A DNA stretch of 64,000 nucleotides from Micropterus salmoides (Eukaryota > Chordata > Actinopteri > Centrarchiformes > Centrarchidae): contig NW_024041150.1 of NCBI RefSeq assembly GCF_014851395.1, positions 35,847,585-35,911,584 of the forward strand, written 5' to 3'. A program made the translations under genes and the position numbers. The notes beneath the pieces were generated by a model. The model was given only the letters and a program-made list of their open reading frames with translations. It searched no databases and was not told where the DNA came from. The stretch's first letter is position 1. Every line of letters begins with the position of its first letter. This document shows positions 31,639 to 43,060 of the stretch, piece by piece.

Positions 31639-31850
31639 TAAAAAGCCTCCCCGTCAGTCAAATCTGCTGGCCACAAACTTGGGTCAACATCCTTTTTATG
31701 ACTTCTGTCTTCTTCCACCATGTATCTGTCATCCTCATCATCACTGTAACTTTCTTTCCCTTCTTCCTTTGCTTCAACACTCATATATACAGTATATATT
31801 AAAATATGCCATATACCAATAAATGGAACTAACACTATAGAACATTGACC
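31639..31850 (-). pseudogene. Possible transposase fragment (DPSxWP motif)
   Basis: A minus-strand frame with an acidic run (YSDDEDD, MVEED) followed by DVDPSLWPADLTDGEAF. This pattern resembles the segment found ahead of the zinc finger in hAT transposases related to ZMYM-type proteins. It is very short and has no other domain nearby on that strand. Confidence 0.3.
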
Positions 31851-32916
31851 CAAATTACCTACAGTTTTGTATCACCACCACTTGATTACATACATTTTAT
31901 ACGGTAGATTTTTGTGTGTGTGTGCAAGCTACTTAAATAAATGCCCTTCGTGAATAATAAAGTCTGTATCTATAGATGTCATTTAACGAGCATAATTCAA
32001 TCTAAATTAACGTATCAAACTGGATTATTTTAATATTGTCTGTAATTTACATACAGGCCGAGGTAAGCTACTCACTGTTTCCAACTGTCCAGCATCCAGT
32101 GCAGACAGTAGGTTTTTTTAATGTTATTTCATAATGGTCATTATGTGAGAATGTGTTTAAATTTCAGTCATTAATAAATGTCTTTTTCTTTTTTGTTATG
32201 ATAAAAAGAGCAAGAGAGACAGAGAAATCCTCACAGACACCCTGGCATGATGCTAACCAGCATGTCATCAACACAGTGCTGTTCACCTTCTTCACTGGGA
32301 CAGGGAGGCTACAGTTATGGGGAGACTGGGGTGCTGCTGACTCATCTGTTGTTAGTCTGCTAAAAGGGGCAGGGACAACAAATTAATATGTATATCTTAG
32401 CTAGCTAGCTTATTTCACTGTGGACATTAAGCCAACAGGTTAATATCACTCACAGACTTTAGGCTACCCACCTTCCTTGGTGAAAAAATGGGTTACAGAT
32501 CGACATCCTGTCCTTTGTCTTTCCTCTCTCTCTTTTCTCTCTTTCCTTTTTTCTACTGCCTGCATCTAAACACCTTCACTGATGTGTGCGCTAAGGCAGG
32601 ACCAAACCACTTCATGCAGATACAGGGGGGTGGTCGTTCGATATGGAGGTTTACTTTTTGGTCAATTTGGATTTTAAGGAAAAACAAATAGATCATTCAT
32701 TTTATCATTCATATATTTGCCTGCACACAGACTAGAATAAAAAGCATCAATATGAAAAATACTCATTTCCACAATATCTGCACAAAACCAGAGGCTTTCT
32801 GTGGCATGCCCTCCCACAGGAGCACACTCCCAGTTTCTTGATCTTGTGGTAAATTTGGCAAAATTCTAACCCTCTGCAGGAACCACAGTGGAAGACACCG
32901 CAGCTATATATCATCA

Positions 32917-32924
32917 CTGAGTAT
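32917..32924. repeat. Target-site duplication of outer hAT, left copy
   Basis: CTGAGTAT, matching CTGAGTGT at 37755-37762 in seven of eight bases. Eight bases is the hAT standard. Confidence 0.7.
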
Positions 32925-35191
32925 CAATGGCGCGGGAAGTGGGGGTGCTGAGGGTGCTGCCTGCTTCTTCTTGTGCTGGCAATAAAAAATAATCAAGAAA
33001 ATATTTATACTGAAAATTTGGGATTTGACAATGAGAAGAGAACACTTTTCATATTTGATTATTTTTGATTTTTTAGGTAGGACTAATCAAATCAAAATAG
33101 TATCATACTCACCCTGTGGTAATTGGGAGTATGCACAAGGATGTAATTTCTGTTGCACACACTCATGTAGCCACCTAGCCACTAATGAATTTAAGCATGT
33201 CACAGAAGAGAATTTCAGAGTTTTTCAAAAACCCTACCAAATCCAAACTTTCAAAGACAAGCGTGGATTCAGCTGCCACCAATTCTGGGTCCAACTCCAC
33301 CAACAACAGGACCAGCGGCGGCGGCCCCATCAGTGTTGGTCCTCCTCCTGTCCAGCCTGCTAACGTTAGCCCTTCTTCGGCTAAACCCGCCTCCGCGGTC
33401 ACAGTGTTGGCTGAAGAGGTTACAAGCTCCGTTGTCAGCCTAATGTTACCTGTCGAGCCTTTTCAGCCAAAGGATTTTAACTTTCCATCCAGCCGTTTTT
33501 GGACAGAAAGCTTCTCAAGATCATTCAATTCAGGTTGGTTTCAGCGGTGGAAATGGCTTCATTATGTGAAAGAGACAAAAGCAATGCTTCACATTGCTCT
33601 GCCGTTGCAAAGCTAATTATTGACGCACAAGAGCTGACGCCACATTTGTGAAGGGAGGCTTCTCAAATTGGCGAAAGGCTGTGGAAAAATTTAGAGAGCA
33701 TGAAAAATCGTGTTTTCATCTTGAAGCTGTTAACAAGATTGCTGCATTAAGTAGCACACCAATCAATGCTCTGATGTCTGATATTGTGGCAAAAGAACAA
33801 AACACTGCTCGGATGGTTCTGGAGCTAGCTTTCAGATCGATCATTTTTAGCGCGTGAAGGGCTACCTCTGAGAGGTCACTGTCACCGTGATGGAGTGTTT
33901 TGCCAAGTTATGCTGGAGCGCACATATTCACTACCTGCAGCCCGCGAGTGGCTCCTCAGAAGGGAGAACTGGATGTCAGATACAGTGCAAAATGAAATAC
34001 TGGAGCGCTTTGCACAATGCTGTTCAGAGGAAGATAGTAGCTGGTGCATCTGACTCTCATTACTACGGACTGACCGCTGACGGAACAACAGACAATGGGT
34101 CATCTGAGCAGTTCTCTTGTCATTTGTTTTACGTGGATCCAACCCTTTCCCAGCAGAGTGTATTTTTGGGGTTTTATAATGCACCTGACACAACATCAGA
34201 AACCCTCTTTCTCTGCATCAAGGACATCTTCTTGCGACTGAACCTTTCTTTGGAAAAACTACAAGGCTACTGTTTCGATGGTGCCAGTAACATGTCCGGT
34301 CGCTTTTCGGGAGTACAAGCAAGACTTAAGGAGGTTTGTCCTGGTTCATTATTTGTACACTGATCCAACCATGCTCTTGATCTGGTGCTGCAAGAGGTAG
34401 CACGTGATGTGCGTCTTGTAGCAGATGCACTTAACTTTGTGCAGAGCGTCGCCACATTCTTCAGAGAGTCAGCAAAACGTGTTTTTTGACGATGAATATG
34501 TTGTGTGTAACATTCTTGGGCTGTGTCCGACACGGTGGTGTGTGAGAACAAAAGCAATTTCAAGGATATGCACTGCCTATGGCCCACTTTTGGAGACGCT
34601 ATGTACACTCCAGCAGGATCCAGGTGTTCGTGGTGAGATACGGGCAAAAGTAGCTGGGCTTCACAAGCAAGCTATGAAGGGGAGAACTGTCTTTGGGCTT
34701 ATCTGTTGTGAGGCTGTCTTTGGGCCTTGCGAGGCCATAGCAAGAAGTCTGCAGAGTGCACAAGCAAGTGTTTCTGGTGCGCTCGAGTGCATACATATGC
34801 TCAAAGAACGCATACGCGCATTAAGAGAGCTGAAAGCGGTGGAGGAAATTTTGGCTAAGACAAAAGCCTGTGCATCAGCACACAACCTGAAGTTGCCGCC
34901 GGACTCTAGCAGGACAAGCAAAACACCTGCTCGTTTTCGCAGCACGACAGTGGTGGAGGATGTTGTATCAGAAAAGGGAGAACCATTGTGGCGACGTGAA
35001 TATTATGAAGCACTTGATCTAGTGAGTTCAGAAATCGAGCGCAGGTTTGACCAAGCCGGGATGAATATTTCCGCAAAGAGGGAGCAAATTATCGTGGATT
35101 CCGCAAAAGGGACAGTGTGCGCAGAGGCCGCCCTGAGTTCCCTTCAGCTTCCCAGTGACATTAACAGAGCCGCTCTACATCTGCAACTGAG

Positions 35192-35199
35192 GATGCTGG
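35192..35199. repeat. Target-site duplication of nested hAT, left copy
   Basis: GATGCTGG, repeated exactly at 36308-36315. It lies inside the outer transposase coding sequence, which reads on (MLAG ... MLGDL) when the insertion is left out. Confidence 0.9.
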
Positions 35200-36307
35200 C
35201 AGGGCCGGCCCTGGGCATAGGCGGAATAGGCAAATGCTAAGGGCGCCGCCCACCCCTTGGGGCGCCCGAGCGCCCAAATTAATTTTTTTATAATTTTTTT
35301 TATTACTAATACAACTTAAATATTATGGATTAAAAAAAGCGATCGTGAATCCGGGGGAATCCTGAATCCCCCCGGTCCGACTGAGTGACGCACCAATCTC
35401 CATCGCCCCCGCCCTGCTGAAAAAAACCCCGTTACCTGTGTGTGTGAGTGACGGATGGCCGAATTCACTGACACTGATAAGTTGTCATTATGTCAAAAAG
35501 ACCGAAACCATCTGGTGCCCAGGGAAGAAAAAAAAGAAGAGAAGAGGAAGAAAAACGCGAAAAAGACCGAGGTAGGTAATGATGTGTGATCAGTTTATCT
35601 GTGTTGCATTAAGTTAGTTCGACGATCACGATGCCTGTTACGTTCGCTAAATTTAATTGAAACTTGTATTAGAAATGCAAAACTTTCCACATCTGACATT
35701 AAAAATTATGACAAACATTGAGCTCCTGACTTTCCTGCACGAGAAGAAGCTGATGGAAATTTTCCCCAATATGTGGGTTGCTCTGAGAATCTCTGCCACT
35801 CTACCTGTGACAGTCGCTGCTGCTGAAAGGAGCTTCTCTAAGCTCAAACTGATTAAAAACTACCTGAGATCTACAATGGCTCAAGAACGTCTCAGTGGAC
35901 TTTCAGTCATTAGCATAAATCATGTGGTCTCACAACAGCTGTCGGCTGCGGCTAGAAAGGCAAGGCGAGTAAGGCTGTAGAACATTTGCTAAACATTTTG
36001 CATAGTGCATTCAAGTTTGTGTATAGTTATTTATTTTTTGTGCAATGGTCTTATTTATAATTTTTGGAATGTTACATATGCTGAAAGCAAGGTTTCTGTA
36101 ATATAGTTTTTTCTGCAATAACATATATAATATAATACATATTTATATTGTATCTATAATACGTTGTGTGTTTGTGTTTCCAAAATATTTTCCAAAAAAA
36201 ACAAGACAAACCTGTGCAGTTTGTTTATGTGTAAGTTTATGAACAAAAATCCAGGGGCATCAGGTGAAATCTTGCCTAGGGCAGCAAACTGGCCAGGGCC
36301 GGCCCTG
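35200..36307 (+). mobile_element. hAT transposon nested in the outer hAT transposase
   Basis: Terminal repeats are CAGGGCCGGCCCTG at both ends; the 14-mer is itself a perfect palindrome. An exact 8-base duplication GATGCTGG flanks it. The 1.1-kb element retains only the two ends of its transposase gene: an N-terminal exon from the ATG at 35490 (MSKRPKPSGAQGRKKRREEE, followed by a GTAGGT donor) and the C-terminal dimerisation block at about 35690-35980 (VTVAAAERSFSKLKLIKNYL). It is an internal-deletion derivative unable to move by itself. Confidence 0.9.
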
Positions 36308-37754
36308 GATGCTGGGCGACCTCACCAAACAAGAAACACTTCGCACAGTCCAGGAAGTTGGACTTTATATGTCAAGCATTCATCCACAAACAAGAGGACT
36401 CTTTAAGGAGGTGGAGAAGCTGCTCCAGTTGTGTTTGTGTTTACCTGTGTCCACTGCTTCCCCCGAGAGATCCTTCTCCGCACATTGTTGTCTGAAAACT
36501 TGGCTCCGTAACACGGTCACCCAGAAGAGATTGACTCATATTGCATTACTACATGTCCACAGAGACATTTTGGATCATATTAATGTCCAGGACCTCATGA
36601 ATCAGCATCACTCCAGAGCGCAAGTCCATGTTTGGAGTGCCAAAATCTTCATAAGGTAAGATGTTTTTTAGCGTGCAGTGTATTTGTATGATATTTCTCT
36701 CTCTCTCTCTGTGGTTGTGATTTGTGGCATAATCCTAAATCACTGCAGATGGTTTTGCAGAATGTGGCTCATTGCTTTAAGTCTTTAATGACTGTAACCT
36801 GTTTTAACCTGTGTCAGTCACTTGCATTGAACCGTGTTCTAGAGTAAAACTTGAGCATTGTTGCAGTCCATCCGCCCTCTAGCACACTCGCTCGCTCTGT
36901 CATTATCTCGCGCCTCTCCTGTGCGTAATTTCTGTGGTTGCTTTAATCTTGAATATTTAGTTTAAGTTGGCTGGTTTTCTTTTTGTCTGCTTTTCGAAAT
37001 ATTTACCATTGCCTATTAATTCAGCACTTGTAAGAATTAAAGTTATGGAACTGATGCATATTTGTTAATGCCGTTTCTGATAACTGGGTTGCAGATGATT
37101 TCTTTTGATCTGCGTATTGCATAAGCCTATAGGCCTATCGTGGATTAGTCAGGATACACATTTCATTGTCTTTTTTTGTGCATCGTACAGCTATTGTTTT
37201 GTTTTGTGTGAGGTTTTTAGGTTAAAGTCATTGGATAGAAAAGCATACACCGGATAAGAGTTCATGGTGATGAGTGTGATTGTAACATTGTATAATTATG
37301 TGGTTTATCATGGATTGTAGTAAAAACAAGTGACAGACGGACAACTGTCTCATCCGAACTTCCACAGGGTGAATGCGCATCGTTATATCCACATACACTC
37401 CTCTGTATGAAGTAGCCGAGTTGTTTCCTTAATGTCCGTTATTATTATAATGTTATAATAACCTGGACCTGGGACAAATCTCTTTTTGCGTCCATCCTTT
37501 GTCTCTCTTTGTAGTTTTTATGCATTAGTTCAGTGTTGTTAAATGTGTAGCTTTGGCTGCTTCGACACAAAGTGTGCTTCGTGTTGTAGTATCAAAAAAA
37601 GAATATAAAATATTGTAAATAAATATTAAATATAAATGATTCTGGCCTTTCAAATGAATACAAAAAATATTAATGTCGGACAGCATTTAATATTGCGTCA
37701 TTTTATAGGCTTTAGCTCAGCACCCCCAGCCGTGACTGACTTCCAGCGCCCTTG

Positions 37755-37762
37755 CTGAGTGT
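37755..37762. repeat. Target-site duplication of outer hAT, right copy
   Basis: CTGAGTGT, partner of 32917-32924. Confidence 0.7.
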
Positions 37763-37770
37763 AGTGTGTG

Positions 37771-37798
37771 TTATATATATATATATATATATATATAT
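37771..37798. repeat. (AT)n microsatellite
   Basis: A perfect AT run of about 14 units just outside the right end of the outer hAT. Confidence 0.9.
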
Positions 37799-37959
37799 GT
37801 AATTCAGGTGGCAGACATTACATTGCATTGCAAGCTTATTGTGCAAATAAACCCTTTTCATTGCATTTTTATTTGTTAATTAACATCTCTTGGTGCAAGC
37901 TATTTTTAAAAGTTCTACCGTTTTTTAAAAACAATTATATAAATAAATAATTTATGTTA

Positions 37960-38028
37960 CACCGCCCCCAAAGGTGCATGGGCCCACCGGGCATTTGCCC
38001 GATATGCCGGATTACCAGTCCAGCCCTG
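37960..38028 (-). mobile_element. Right end of a further hAT element
   Basis: Read as reverse complement: CAGGGCTGGACTGGTAATCC, GGCATATCGGGCAAATGCCC, GGTGGGCCCATGC. The same terminus, slightly diverged, occurs at 50066 (CAGGGCTGGATTGGTAATCT). Its left end was not found, so the outer hAT may itself sit inside this older element. Confidence 0.6.
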
Positions 38029-38593
38029 CTGTATATCAGCAACAACTTCTAACACATTACATGAGTAAAATTGCAACAAACAAACAGCTTTTAATGATTA
38101 AAACACATCCTGCCTTTATATTTTTCGTAAAGTTTAGGCCTCAATGCAAGATGGTTAAAGCGGGCCTTCCCATCACAATCAGAGAGTAACATAATGTCAG
38201 CAGCGGATTACAGAAGTGAAAGCACTTTTAAAACAACCAGTAACAGCAAAACGCATTGCACGGAAAAGAACAGCGCACCCTCACACATGATAAACATGAT
38301 AGTTTTAGTGATAGCGCACAATGACACAGCGCACAATTATTTTGATCAGTGACGCTGCGGCTGGTCGGTGATCGTTCCTTCTGGCTGGATGAAGTCTGAC
38401 GCTCCGCATGATCCAGATGATAGAGAATTACGGAGATTAATGTCAATTTGTGTCAATATTTTAGAGACCCCAACATAGGGGACAAATCACGCTTTTTGGG
38501 GAGCTGATGTCTCTCAAGAGGAGCTAAGCTCCCCTGGGTCCCCCGTAGTTCGCACCCCCTCACTCCCGACTTGTCACATATGGACGCTTGACA
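38029..38593. other. Transposon-derived filler
   Basis: No gene. Near 38490-38560 GGAGCTAAGCTCCCCTGGGT and CCCCCGTAGTTCGCACCCC look like the worn end of another repeat. Boundaries are not clear. Confidence 0.3.
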
Positions 38594-39966
38594 TAGGGTT
38601 GCCACCCGTCCCTACGGAATCGTCCCAGATTTGAGAACTAAATAGCGTGTCCTGTTTTGAATGAATACGGGACATTTCTCCATTTCCAAGTTGTCTTAAT
38701 GCACCATCCCATGCAAATCATCCCACCCACATTCTGTGAATAGCCTACTTGTCCTTTTCTACCTCTGATTGGGCAATAGTCGCTGCCATTGTTGGTTTGC
38801 TTAACGTCAGGTTCAGGGCCAAATCGGAGTCAGTTAAGGGCGGGTCTCTTGGCGAGGAGTCAGTTGAAACAGCGGCAGCGGCAGCTCGAGTCCCGACCCC
38901 TCTGAAAGAAAAGCAGTTGCAAAAGTACCGACGACGAGAGTGGGAGAAATCAAATAGCTGCACTGCACAATTTCTCGGCCAGTGTTCTGTGTGGTGCAGG
39001 GTGACCTGCCAGACGTGTGACAGCATGCCAGGTAGTGATTAAATAAAACGTATGCTACAAATTTTCTGATTGATCACGCTGGATTTCATATGCTGCCTAT
39101 TTGTTAATAAATATTGTTACAATGTCAATGAAGCACATGCCTACATTATGGCATGATTAGTTTTTTAAGTTTGAGGTATACAGTCAGACACATAGTCTAA
39201 GTTAATTCAGTAAGAGATAAGAGAGGCTGTTTAATCCACATTTAATTATTAAAATATAGTGCCTATGTGAAGAATATAAACAACTATGTGTTATGCTTTA
39301 CCAGGCTATAGAATTTCATGATTCAATACTATAGAATTAATAATAGGCTGAATAAAAACTGAAAAAATAAGTAGGCCTACATAAATATATTTACTGATCA
39401 ATCATAAAAATGGTGTTGAATTGAGAAATGTTTGTAGATAGATTATGTATGTGTGGTTTCATTGTTTGGATGGTATTACTGAAAACAATGACAAATGTTT
39501 TAGCCAAAATCTGTGCTCACCCTACAATTACTCAAGTTCATTAGCAGTTTCTCAGCAGGTGCTCTGTGGAGCTCATTAGGAGTGAGCTTTTTCTGTTAAT
39601 AAGTTATGGACATGTTGATTTAATAAGTTAATAAAATACAGTTCACGTCCTATTTTTTGTGGTCTTGCTGTCACACGTTGTTGGCCTATGTTTATTATTG
39701 TAGCTGTGTGTTCAGCTATGACAATATAGCCACCAGTCTGTTGAGTTGAGATAGAGAGAGACTGAATTCATCTGTTCACTCTGATTTCAATAGCAGATAG
39801 CTTATCATAAAGTCCATTGGTATCAATCTTAATACTTTCCTGAAAACATGTTTTAAGTTACCACCACTGGTACACCATTGGGCCTGTCCTCGCCGGGCCC
39901 CTGAGGGATGTGGCCCCCGCTCCGGCTGGCGTCCCTTACTTTTCTGTATTGAAGGTGGCAACCCTA
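38594..39966 (+). mobile_element. Non-autonomous hAT-like element (TAGGGTTGCCACC ends)
   Basis: The left end TAGGGTTGCCACC (38594) pairs with the right end GGTGGCAACCCTA (to 39966), a perfect 13-base inverted repeat. The flanks CTTGACA and CTTGACC look like an imperfect target duplication. Inside, 38749-39042 holds a short frame with KEKQLQKYRRREWEKSNS, the style of the N terminus of certain fish hAT transposases; the rest of the transposase is missing. Confidence 0.65.
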
Positions 39967-41529
39967 CTTGACCAAGACCCATTGGGTCACTTCTTAACAC
40001 GCTGGGTTCCCCTTTAGCATCAGTTCTTGACTTTAGGGCTCTGAGGTCAAGTTAGCAATAAAAATCCGGTTAGTGAGTGTAAGTAGCAAGTCTATTTTCA
40101 CCACTAGCTGCATCAAGCAGCACAGAGCAAATCGAACCAGGCAGGAAGTCAGACACATGAACGGCATAGAGGATCCGGTCAATTTTCAAACAAAAACACC
40201 CTGTGGAGACTCACGATCGTAAAACAACAATAAACACGGTTAAAACGGACACAAAAGGAAATCATTTTACTGCGTAACCTACTTAATCATAGTAGAAGCA
40301 CAAAATGCAAACACTGGTTACCAAATCAACAAAATCTAAACATCATCAATGTCAGGCAGGTCACAATGCTTTGATTCTGAAATGCTCCCTGTGGGAAATG
40401 CAGCCTGAAGCTGACCGAACTAAACGGGGTGACATAGAGCTGTGAAGAAGGTAGAAGAAATGACAAATTCAAGTTAGTAAGGTGGGGCAGGCTGCACGCT
40501 CCGCTGCTGAAACGCTTCTGACGTGCTTCAAGTGGACTTTGACGCCGGGCTATGGACACATCAAAACCATGACGCAGCTGTAACGTGCCGTAGACGGAGT
40601 CAGTGCATTCCCGGCGTTACAGGGAACAGTTGCTGTTGAGGGGTTGCTGGGGATGCTGCTGTTGCTGCTGCTAATACTACTGGAGGTGATCTGTGACTAG
40701 ATTTATTATAACAAACATAGGAGATATATTAGCTGATGAAACAAATATGTGACCATGACAAGATGTAAAGATTGCTGACAGTATTTGGGACGGGCTCACT
40801 ATGACTGACCTACTACAGCCGCTGCCAAGGCTGGCTGCTATGAGAAAATAAGAGGGAGATACTCACAGATTCTGCTGCACACCGAGAGCTGCAGGGAGAG
40901 GAAGTGTGGGAAATAATCTGGGAAGGAAACATTCATTATTTAGTTTATATAGTAGGTTTACTAATAAATCTATTCAAACACTGTTCTGATCATTTAAAAA
41001 AGGGCTGATAAGTAGGCTATAAGTCGGAGGAATAAGTATCAGTATGCACACTACGTTTTTTATTAAGCTACTCCTAGTTCAAGTGAAAGGTTTTTAGTCA
41101 AATTACATAAAAAATACAATGCCTCACAACGCCTGTGAAACATTTCTCCCTCAAACAGCAGAACGAAGTGAACAGCGCACCTTTGTTTATGTGTGTAGAA
41201 AGTTGTCGACATGGTGTTAGCCAGCCCTTCTACAGGCAACACAGCAATACACAACTACTGTGCTGCTCTCTTTGCGTCTTTCTAGCAAAATACATCCAAC
41301 AACCCACAACAAGCACATTGAGGTAAACCCCTCTTACGGCGGGATCGCAGGTGTCAGTGCTGCTGAATCACTAACGGTGTCTGAATGGGAGGGCTCGTCA
41401 CGGGTGATGTCATCATGTGAAAGGTCATAATGTGGGTCATTTTATTTACTGCAAAATTATTACTCATTCATTTTTACTAAGAGTTTGATTGGGCCTTCAC
41501 AAAAGGGCCTTTACAATTTTAAAAATAAA
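39967..41529. other. Intergenic DNA, nothing recognised with confidence
   Basis: Contains a short CTG/TGC-rich patch near 40640-40680 (GCTGCTGTTGCTGCTGCTAAT). Frames at 39776-40000, 40326-40559 and 41063-41326 overlap on opposite strands with no domains. Repeat-derived origin is likely but not shown. Confidence 0.35.
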
Positions 41530-42725
41530 TAAATAAACATTATATTTCATTGAAAATGAAACTTCCACAACTTCCCAGAGCCCAAAATAACGTACTTAAA
41601 CTCCTGGTTTTGTTTGACCAGCAGTTCAAAACCAAAACAGCTCTGCATTGTTCCTCTCTTTTCTATCTGTCTCTCGTGTACAATTGAGTTTGTTGTGAAA
41701 AGTACTCCGACCTTCTTTGCTCTGTTTAGGCTCCTTGTGGTGCGGTCTGTGGCAATTTACAAAAATCTGGGTTTTCCCCAGGAAACACTTGGCAGACGTG
41801 AGACACAAGCTTGTTGAAGACTTTGTGGCTGTGTGGGAGGATTTCAGATTTTTACCTTTGAGATGGACTCTGACTTGAAGTGCCGTCTTTTTCATTTGTG
41901 TAGATACCAACACGTGTTGCAGGTGTAACACCAAAATCTGTGACCTATCAGATTCTGTGACTACACCCAAACGAAGATGTATTAATTTCTTATTATCCTT
42001 TACTACTATTTACTATTGATGATGGTGATTTAGAAACAGGAATAGTTTCTTCATTGGCTTTAGCCTACAGCAGATATTGTTAAAACCAAACTGTTGCAAT
42101 TCTGGAAAAAAAGGAATACAAACCATGTTATTATTAGTAGCCTTTGGTGATGATAGTTGTAGTAGCCTCATAATAATAATAATTTACATTTAGCAGACGC
42201 TTTTATCCAAAACGACTTACAATTGCTATACATGTCAGATGTCGCACGCCTCTGGAGCAACTAGGGGTTAAGCGTCTTGGGACACAATGGTGGATGGGTC
42301 ACAGTGGGAATCAAACCCAGGTCTCCCACACCAAAGCCAAGCATCTTATCTATGCGCCATCACCACCATAATAATTATTATTATTACAAATGTCATTCTG
42401 CAATAACGTCCTCGTAACACACTGGGAACCCTACACAATGACGTTTAGGGACGTTCATAGATGATCAGGAGATGTGCAGGTGAAGTTAGTTTGTTTGTTG
42501 GTAAGGAGACAAATTTACAATAGTTCAAAGGAATTTAAATCTGAAGTAGTCTACCATTTCTAAACCCAGAAATCTAAAATAATGGATCTAGAACACATTG
42601 AAAACTCTTGATGAGCCAAACACACTAAATAAAATAGAAATAGTCGGTGCACCTGCTGAAATTAGCAGGATATGATGGACAGGATACAGAAAGTTTCCTG
42701 AACAGGCACTAACCTCACTGACACC
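41530..42725. repeat. Orphan duplicate of receptor intron 2
   Basis: About 41560-41640 resembles 20600-20660, and 41805-42725 follows 20983-21680 closely. Shared blocks include ACAAGCTTGTTGAAGACTTT, TTACTACTATTTACTATTGA, GATGGTGATTTAGAAACAGG, AATGTCATTCTGCAATAACG and CTGAAATTAGCAGGATATGA. A SINE (42172-42370) interrupts this copy but not the one in the receptor gene, so the SINE came later. No signal-peptide exon or receptor exon accompanies it. Confidence 0.75.
42172..42370 (-). repeat. tRNA-derived SINE with L2-type tail, copy 3
   Basis: Read as reverse complement it has the tRNA-like head with GGGTTTGATTCCCACTGTGA, then GAGCAACTAG-like body sequence and the tail GTCGTTTTGGATAAAAGCGT. It splits the duplicated intron between TAGTAGCCTCATAA and AATGTCATTCTGC. 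Confidence 0.85.
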
Positions 42726-42754
42726 AGTGTTTACAATGGTAATATAAGTGCATG

Positions 42755-43060
42755 TCATTTTTCATTAAGTGTTTACATTATTTTATTTGTATAGCACATT
42801 TCAACAACAAGGCAATTCAAAGTAAGTTACATTAAACATAAAAGCAACACAGGGACATTGAAAAAGAAACACATTAAAATATAATTTTGAAAAGGGTGAA
42901 ATAGAAAACATAAACAGGATAAAAAAAACAGGGTAAAACAGGACAGTAAAAGTTTCAGTGCAGTGTGTAATCAGGGTTAAAAGAGTTAAATGGAAAATAA
43001 AAACAGGCTGAGGGGTTGAGCAAATAATTGAGTTACAATTGTTTTTTGTCTTTGAAAAGA
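42755..43060. repeat. Dispersed repeat ('TTTGTATAGCACATTTC' type)
   Basis: TTTTATTTGTATAGCACATT, AACAAGGCAATTCAAAG and ACATTAAACATAAAAGCAAC form a common fish repeat tail, followed by A-rich sequence with several ACAGG units. Confidence 0.5.

Larger units (their letters stand above)
33197..36658 (+). pseudogene. Degenerate hAT transposase (ZMYM/DUF4371-like), split by nested insertion
   Basis: Pieces in order: MSQKRISEFFKNPTKSKLSK (N terminus, 33197-33616); a TTF-type zinc-finger segment with GFSNWRKAVEKFREHEKS, in another frame (33648-33857); the RNase H-like core with LTADGTTDNGSSEQF and CFDGASNMSGRFSGVQ (33887-34363); a stop where the FVHC-NH-ALDLVL pattern expects Cys (34361-34363); a frame shift near 34489 and then CPTRWCVRTKAI up to LQLRMLAG (to 35201); and, beyond the nested element, the C-terminal dimerisation block with ASPERSFSAHCCLKTWLR (36312-36658). 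At least two frame shifts, one stop and an insertion make it nonfunctional. Confidence 0.85.
32925..37754 (+). mobile_element. hAT DNA transposon, outer element, with a second hAT nested inside
   Basis: The termini are CAATGGCGCGGGAAGT at the left and, as reverse complement of the right end, CAAGGGCGCTGGAAGT, agreeing at 14 of 16 positions. Both lead on to a GGGGGTGCTGAG block. The flanking 8-base repeats (CTGAGTAT / CTGAGTGT) fit a hAT target-site duplication. The element spans 4.8 kb, of which 1.1 kb is the nested element at 35200-36307 plus its duplicated target. It encodes one degenerate transposase (33197-36658). Confidence 0.8.
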
